From JAAYCB01 sp012744395 (GTDB taxonomy: Bacteria > Planctomycetota > Planctomycetia > Pirellulales > Thermoguttaceae), in NCBI GenBank assembly GCA_028703175.1, contig JAQVNJ010000009.1:1-64000 (forward strand): 64,000 bases of DNA, given 5' to 3'. Each line of letters starts with the position of its first letter. The first letter of the stretch is position 1. Of this stretch, positions 59,678-64,000 are shown in pieces. Under the pieces are notes generated by a model. It did no database searches. It was given only the letters and a program-made list of their open reading frames with translations, and was not told the origin of the DNA. Both the position numbers and the translations under genes were made by a program.

Positions 59678-62600
59678 GTGCCAAAGCGTGACGACATCCA
59701 CAAGGTGATGATTATCGGTTCGGGGCCGATCGTGATCGGCCAGGCCTGCGAGTTCGACTATTCGGGCACGCAGGCCTGCAAGGCCCTGCGGCGCCTGGGC
59801 TACCAGATCGTGCTGGTGAATTCGAACCCGGCGACGATCATGACCGATCCGGGCATGGCCGACGTGACCTACATCGAGCCCTTGAACGTTTCCACGTTGG
59901 CCGACATCATCGCCCGCGAGAAGCCCGACGCCCTGCTGCCGAACCTGGGCGGCCAGACGGGGCTGAATCTCGCCTCGGAACTTTTCCGGGCCGGGGTCCT
60001 CGGCGAGCACGGCGTCGAGATGATCGGCGTCCAGGTCGACGCGATCGAGCGCGGCGAGGACCGCGAGGCGTTCAAGCAGACGATGAGCCGGCTGGGGATC
60101 GAGATGCCGCGGAGCAAGATCGCCCACACGCTGGCCGAGGCCGAGGTGTATGTCGAGGAGATCGGCCTGCCTTGCGTGATCCGCCCGGCCTACACGATGG
60201 GCGGAACCGGCGGCGGCCTGGTTTACAACATGGAGGAATTCCGCACCGTCGTCCAGCGCGGCCTGGCGGCCAGCTTTGTCAAGCAGGTCCTCGTCGAGGA
60301 GTCGGTCCTCGGCTGGGAGGAGCTCGAGCTGGAGGTCGTCCGCGACGCCAAGAACCAGATGATCACGGTCTGCTTCATCGAGAATGTCGACCCGATGGGC
60401 GTGCATACCGGCGATTCCTACTGCACCGCGCCGATGCTGACCATCGGCGCGAGCCTCCAACAGCGGCTCCAGAAGCACGCCTACGACATCGTCGAGGCGA
60501 TCCAGGTGATCGGCGGGACAAACGTCCAGTTCGCCCACGATCCGCAGACGGGGCGCGTCGTCGTGATCGAGATCAATCCGCGGACCTCGCGGAGTTCGGC
60601 CCTGGCGTCGAAGGCCACGGGGTTTCCGATCGCCTACGTTTCCGCCCTCCTGGCCGGTGGATTGACACTCGACGAGATCCCCTACTGGCGCGACGGTACG
60701 CTGGAGAAATACACCCCCTCGGGCGACTACGTCGTCGTCAAGTTCGCCCGCTGGGCCTTCGAAAAATTCGAGGGGCTCGTCGACAGGCTGGGCACGCAGA
60801 TGCGCGCCGTCGGCGAGGTGATGAGTCTCGGCAAGACCTACAAGGAGGCCCTTCAGAAGGCGATTCGCTCGCTGGAGATCGGCCGCTACGGCCTGGGCTT
60901 CGCCAAGGATTTCAACAAGCGCTCGGTCGAGGAATTGATGGGCATGCTGGCCGAGCCCACCTCGGAGCGGCAGTTCATCATCTACGAGGCGCTCCGCAAG
61001 GGGGCCCGCGTCGCCGCGATTGCCGAGAAGACGTTCATCAAGCCGTGGTTCATCGAGCAGATGCAGGAACTGGTCGAGCTGGAGGAGCAGATTCTCGCCC
61101 ACAAGGACAACCTGTCCGACGCGCTGCTGGTGAGGGCCAAGATGGACGGCTTCGCCGACCGCTACCTGGCCAGGTTGCTGGGCGTGGCGGAGAAGCAGGT
61201 TCGCCAGCGGCGGACGGCCCTCGGGGTGGTCGAGGGCTGGCACGCCGTGCCGGTCAGCGGGGTCGAAGGCGCGGCCTACTATTACTCGACCTACAACGCG
61301 CCGGACGCCAGCCAGACCTCGACCGGCCGCAAGGTGATGGTTCTCGGCGGCGGGCCCAACCGGATCGGCCAGGGGATCGAGTTCGACTACTGCTGCGTCC
61401 ACGCGGCGTTCGCGCTCCGCGACGAGGGGATCGAGTCGATCATGGTCAACTGCAACCCCGAGACCGTCTCCACGGACTACGACACCTCGAACAAGCTGTA
61501 CTTCGAACCGCTCACCGTCGAAGACGTGCTGAGCATCTACGAGAAGGAGAAGCCGGAGGGGGTGATCGTGCAGTTCGGCGGGCAGACCCCGCTGAACATC
61601 GCCGCCGAACTGGCCGAGGCAGGGGTCAAGATTTTGGGCACTTCGCCCGACGCGATCGACCTCGCCGAGGACCGCGACCGCTTCTGCCAGATCATGCGGA
61701 AGCTGGGCATCCCGCAGCCCGAGTCGGGCATGGCCAGCAACCTGGAGGAAGCCCTGGAAATCGCCGCGCGGATCGGCTACCCGCTGATGGTCCGGCCATC
61801 GTTCGTCCTCGGCGGCCGCGCGATGGAGGTCGTCCACGACGAGGAAATGCTGCGGCGATACGTTCAAGCCGCCGTCGACGTGACCCCCGAACGGCCGATC
61901 CTCATCGACAAGTTCCTGGATAACGCGATCGAGGTCGAGGCCGATGCGATCGCCGACGGGGAAGACGCCTTCGTGCCGGCGATCATGGAGCATATCGAGC
62001 TGGCCGGGATCCACTCGGGCGACTCGGCCTGCGTGATCCCCCCGATCAGCATCTCGCCCAAGCACATCGACACGATCTACCAGTACAACCGCAAGATCGC
62101 CATCGAGCTGGGCGTGGTCGGACTGATGAACATCCAGTACGCGATCTACAAGGACACGGTCTATATTCTCGAGGCCAATCCGCGGGCGAGCCGCACCGTG
62201 CCGCTGGTCTCCAAGGTCTGCAACATCCCCATGGCCCACATCGCCACCCAGGTGATGCTGGGCAGGAAGCTCTCGGAAATGAACCTGGCGCGGAGGGCGT
62301 TTCCCCATTTCGGGGTCAAGGAGGCCGTCTTCCCCTTCAACATGTACCACGAGGTCGATCCGGTGCTCGGCCCCGAGATGCGGAGCACCGGCGAGGTGCT
62401 GGGCATGGCCAACTCGTTCGGGCTGGCCTTCTACAAGGCCGAGGAGGGGACGGGAGTCCCCCTGCCCCTGGAAGGCACGGTGCTGATCACCGTGGCCGAC
62501 CGCGACAGGCCGGCGGTCCAGGAGGTCGCCCGCCGCTTCGACGAACTGGGGTTCAAGATCGTGGCCACCGAAGGCACCCAGGCGTTTCTCCTCGAACAAG

Positions 62601-62875
62601 GGATCGCGGCGGACCTGATCGCCAAGATGCGCGAGGGGCGGCCGAATATCGTCGATGCCCTGATCGACGGCCAGATCCAGCTTGTGATCAACACGCCGAG
62701 GGGAAAGGCCAGCAAGGCCGACGACGCCTACATTCGCCAGATGGCGATCCGCTGCAAGGTCCCCTACGTGACCACGCTCGCCGCAGCGATGGCCGCGGCC
62801 AAGGGCATCGACGCCCGCCGGAAGGGGCGCGGAGGGGCCAAGAGCCTCCAGGAGTACCACGCCGATATCGTCTGA
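59678..62875 (+). CDS. carB: Carbamoyl-phosphate synthase large subunit CarB
   Basis: 1,065 residues, normal length. It makes carbamoyl phosphate from bicarbonate, ammonia from CarA and two ATP, for pyrimidine and arginine synthesis. First ATP-grasp half: IIGSGPIVIGQACEFDYSGT, PAYTMGGTGGGLVYN, VIEINPRTSRSSALASKATG. Oligomerisation domain about 400-550. Second half: VLGGGPNRIGQGIEFDYCCV, PSFVLGGRAMEVV, ILEANPRASRTVPLVSKVCN. Allosteric MGS-like domain: VLITVADRDRPAVQEVARRF to the end. The start is a GTG with AGGAG upstream. carA is not in the window; pyrE is at 27485. Confidence 0.97.
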   Translation: MPKRDDIHKVMIIGSGPIVIGQACEFDYSGTQACKALRRLGYQIVLVNSNPATIMTDPGMADVTYIEPLNVSTLADIIAREKPDALLPNLGGQTGLNLASELFRAGVLGEHGVEMIGVQVDAIERGEDREAFKQTMSRLGIEMPRSKIAHTLAEAEVYVEEIGLPCVIRPAYTMGGTGGGLVYNMEEFRTVVQRGLAASFVKQVLVEESVLGWEELELEVVRDAKNQMITVCFIENVDPMGVHTGDSYCTAPMLTIGASLQQRLQKHAYDIVEAIQVIGGTNVQFAHDPQTGRVVVIEINPRTSRSSALASKATGFPIAYVSALLAGGLTLDEIPYWRDGTLEKYTPSGDYVVVKFARWAFEKFEGLVDRLGTQMRAVGEVMSLGKTYKEALQKAIRSLEIGRYGLGFAKDFNKRSVEELMGMLAEPTSERQFIIYEALRKGARVAAIAEKTFIKPWFIEQMQELVELEEQILAHKDNLSDALLVRAKMDGFADRYLARLLGVAEKQVRQRRTALGVVEGWHAVPVSGVEGAAYYYSTYNAPDASQTSTGRKVMVLGGGPNRIGQGIEFDYCCVHAAFALRDEGIESIMVNCNPETVSTDYDTSNKLYFEPLTVEDVLSIYEKEKPEGVIVQFGGQTPLNIAAELAEAGVKILGTSPDAIDLAEDRDRFCQIMRKLGIPQPESGMASNLEEALEIAARIGYPLMVRPSFVLGGRAMEVVHDEEMLRRYVQAAVDVTPERPILIDKFLDNAIEVEADAIADGEDAFVPAIMEHIELAGIHSGDSACVIPPISISPKHIDTIYQYNRKIAIELGVVGLMNIQYAIYKDTVYILEANPRASRTVPLVSKVCNIPMAHIATQVMLGRKLSEMNLARRAFPHFGVKEAVFPFNMYHEVDPVLGPEMRSTGEVLGMANSFGLAFYKAEEGTGVPLPLEGTVLITVADRDRPAVQEVARRFDELGFKIVATEGTQAFLLEQGIAADLIAKMREGRPNIVDALIDGQIQLVINTPRGKASKADDAYIRQMAIRCKVPYVTTLAAAMAAAKGIDARRKGRGGAKSLQEYHADIV

Positions 62876-62889
62876 AACGGCTCAAGACG

Positions 62890-62915
62890 GGTTCCCAAGC
62901 TGGAGCTTGGGAACC
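62890..62915. repeat. Interspersed palindrome, GGTTCCCAAGC family
   Basis: 12-base arms (GGTTCCCAAGCT) with GG loop, identical to the copy at 26527-26552. It lies 14 bases after the carB stop and 25 bases before the end of the converging gene, without a T-run. Confidence 0.8.
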
Positions 62916-62939
62916 AGGAAACATGCCGGTGCGGCTGGA

Positions 62940-64000
62940 TCATTTGTCCCGCGGTTGTTCCGGTTCGGCTTCCGGCGCCGGTTTGGCCTGGTTTTCTTCC
63001 GCCGCCGTCTTCCCGGCCTCGGGCCTGGCATCCGTCGGGCTGGCGGCGGCGGGAGCGGGCGTCTCTTTCTCGCCCTTGGGTCGAGCGGGAGATGTCTCCT
63101 CCTCCGCTCCGCTGAGCTTCTTCAGCCACCGCGCGCGGACGAGATTTCCGCTCAGCCCGGGAGCGTCCTTGTCGCTCTCATAAAGCTCGATCGCCTCGGC
63201 GGTCCGGCCGGTGGCTTCGCAGACCCTGGCCAGGTTGTAGACGGCCCCGTGCCGCCATTTGCCATCCGGGTCGACGGCCAGCACGCGGGTCCGAAAGTAG
63301 TCCTCCGCGGCCGCGTAGTTGCCGGATTGCCCGACGACCAATCCCAGCCAATAGCTGGCGTCGATCTTCGCCGCGCGGACGTCCGCTTCGGTCTGGGCAT
63401 CCAGGTGGGCGACGGAAACGGCAAAATCCGACTGCCGCGCCAGTTGATAGAGCTGGGTCGCGCTGGGGTCCCCCGTGAACACGCCCTTGAAATGGTAGGC
63501 GCGGGCCTTCCACAGGGCGCTGCCGAACACGGACCCGAAGATGTTCTGCTGCTGCCACTGAAAACGCTCTTGCCCGTAGTGGATCTCCTGCCACAGCACC
63601 TGGTAGGGCAGCGGCCAGAGGACCGCGTCCGTGATCTGCGGGGACTGCTTGAACCGCGCCGCCTGGGCGCTGGGATCGGAGGAGAGCACGATCCTCTCGT
63701 CGCCGGTCAGCCGGCTCTCGACCAGCTTCATCCGTTGGGTCAGATAGCCCGGCGAGGCCTCGACGAGCGCCACGACGTGTTGCAGGTCTTCTTTGCGCAC
63801 CGGGTAATCGCCCTCCTGGAGGGCGTCCATCTGGCGGAGCACCGCGTCGTCGCCGGCGGCCTCGGAGAGGGTCGCCGGCTGGCCGGTCAATCCGAGCTCG
63901 CCCAATCGCCAGCCTCCCGGCTTGACGATCGGCAAGCCCAGCGAAGGGTCGAACAGGTAGACGTCCCCCTCGATCAGCACGCCCACCGCCCAGAGCCGCG
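62940..64000 (-). CDS. Tetratricopeptide-like envelope protein of unknown function, partial (N-terminus beyond right edge)
   Basis: At least 353 codons; the frame continues off the right edge (RLWAVGVLIEGDVYLFDPSL), so the first visible GTG at 63986 is not the true start. The visible part has a LFDPSLGLPIVKPGGWRLGE block, seen in planctomycete proteins that likely also carry a transglutaminase-like domain. Helical repeats resemble TPR units (SYWLGLVVGQSGNYAAAEDY, FRTRVLAVDPDGKWRHGAVY, RVCEATGRTAEAIELYESDK). It ends in a Pro/Ala/Glu-rich, low-complexity tail (KGEKETPAPAAASPTDARPE). Function unknown. Converges on carB. Confidence 0.75.
   Translation of the reverse strand, partial: RLWAVGVLIEGDVYLFDPSLGLPIVKPGGWRLGELGLTGQPATLSEAAGDDAVLRQMDALQEGDYPVRKEDLQHVVALVEASPGYLTQRMKLVESRLTGDERIVLSSDPSAQAARFKQSPQITDAVLWPLPYQVLWQEIHYGQERFQWQQQNIFGSVFGSALWKARAYHFKGVFTGDPSATQLYQLARQSDFAVSVAHLDAQTEADVRAAKIDASYWLGLVVGQSGNYAAAEDYFRTRVLAVDPDGKWRHGAVYNLARVCEATGRTAEAIELYESDKDAPGLSGNLVRARWLKKLSGAEEETSPARPKGEKETPAPAAASPTDARPEAGKTAAEENQAKPAPEAEPEQPRDK

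Noticed and set aside
58673..62860. A 1,395-codon open frame on the minus strand opposite the guaA-like and carB genes
   Set aside because: High GC at third codon positions keeps the antisense frame free of stops. The product is Asp/Arg/Val/His-rich with no fold signature, while the plus strand encodes unmistakable enzymes.

Overview
The window is high-GC bacterial chromosome that most likely comes from a member of the Planctomycetota (Pirellulales/Thermoguttaceae-like). The main signs are two proteins carrying the planctomycete N-terminal LExLExRxLL-type motif (3064-3216 and the 21373-24021 protease), an RHS protein with PDPDGAG inserts, several Tat-exported Gfo/Idh/MocA-type proteins, DUF3467, GH127 and ceramidase-like secreted enzymes, a degenerate LacI/XylR-type regulator and dense families of short palindromic repeats. 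No rRNA, tRNA or CRISPR array was seen. All calls rest on reading the sequence and on remembered family signatures; no database search was run.

Layout. 1-3216 (minus): a large RHS/YD-repeat protein cut by the left edge, whose planctomycete-type N-terminus sits in a different reading frame. 3217-4307: gene-poor, locally AT-richer DNA with a probable transposase remnant. 4308-15236 (minus): a nine-gene type II secretion/pseudopilus cluster in the order gspE-F-G-H-I-J-K-L-M. It has repeated ATGA stop/start overlaps, a Met/Gly-rich insertion in GspG and a GspM-like protein with an extra GspC/PilP-like C-terminus. No secretin or prepilin peptidase lies in the window. 15237-16721: overlapping divergent promoters and an EF-hand membrane protein. 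16865-21320 (plus): a LacI/XylR remnant, then three consecutive Tat-signal proteins (Gfo/Idh oxidoreductase, DUF4838-like protein, DegT aminotransferase) that could form a periplasmic sugar-modifying set. 21373-26231 (minus): a secreted subtilase with C-terminal repeats and an ArnT-like glycosyltransferase that ends in a clear rho-independent terminator.

26604-33307 mixes housekeeping and accessory genes: a possible nuclease-like protein, pyrE, a TerB-like protein, hisF, a diadenylate cyclase, a small membrane-anchored protein and a THUMP-like methyltransferase. 33526-39791 is regulatory: a MoxR-like ATPase, a MASE3 histidine kinase with a receiver domain but no DNA-binding output, a BON protein, a sigma-70 factor with three N-terminal helix-turn-helix segments, and DUF3467. 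39981-51023 holds a small membrane protein, a cytosolic Gfo/Idh oxidoreductase, an aldehyde dehydrogenase, an FHA protein, a secreted beta-helix protein, an alkyltransferase-endonuclease V fusion, a secreted protein of unknown function, a beta-hydroxyacid dehydrogenase and a GT4 glycosyltransferase. 51107-58149 is secreted and degradative: an S9 peptidase with an inserted VHL-beta domain, GH127, a deleted radical-SAM pseudogene and a neutral ceramidase-like protein. A 235-bp MITE-like element follows, then a stand-alone GMP-synthase ATP-pyrophosphatase next to carB, and a protein cut by the right edge.

The most unusual items are the alkyltransferase-endonuclease V fusion, the VHL-beta domain inside a peptidase, the exported dehydrogenase/aminotransferase trio, the methionine-rich GspG, the helix-turn-helix-extended sigma factor, the MITE and two families of interspersed palindromes.
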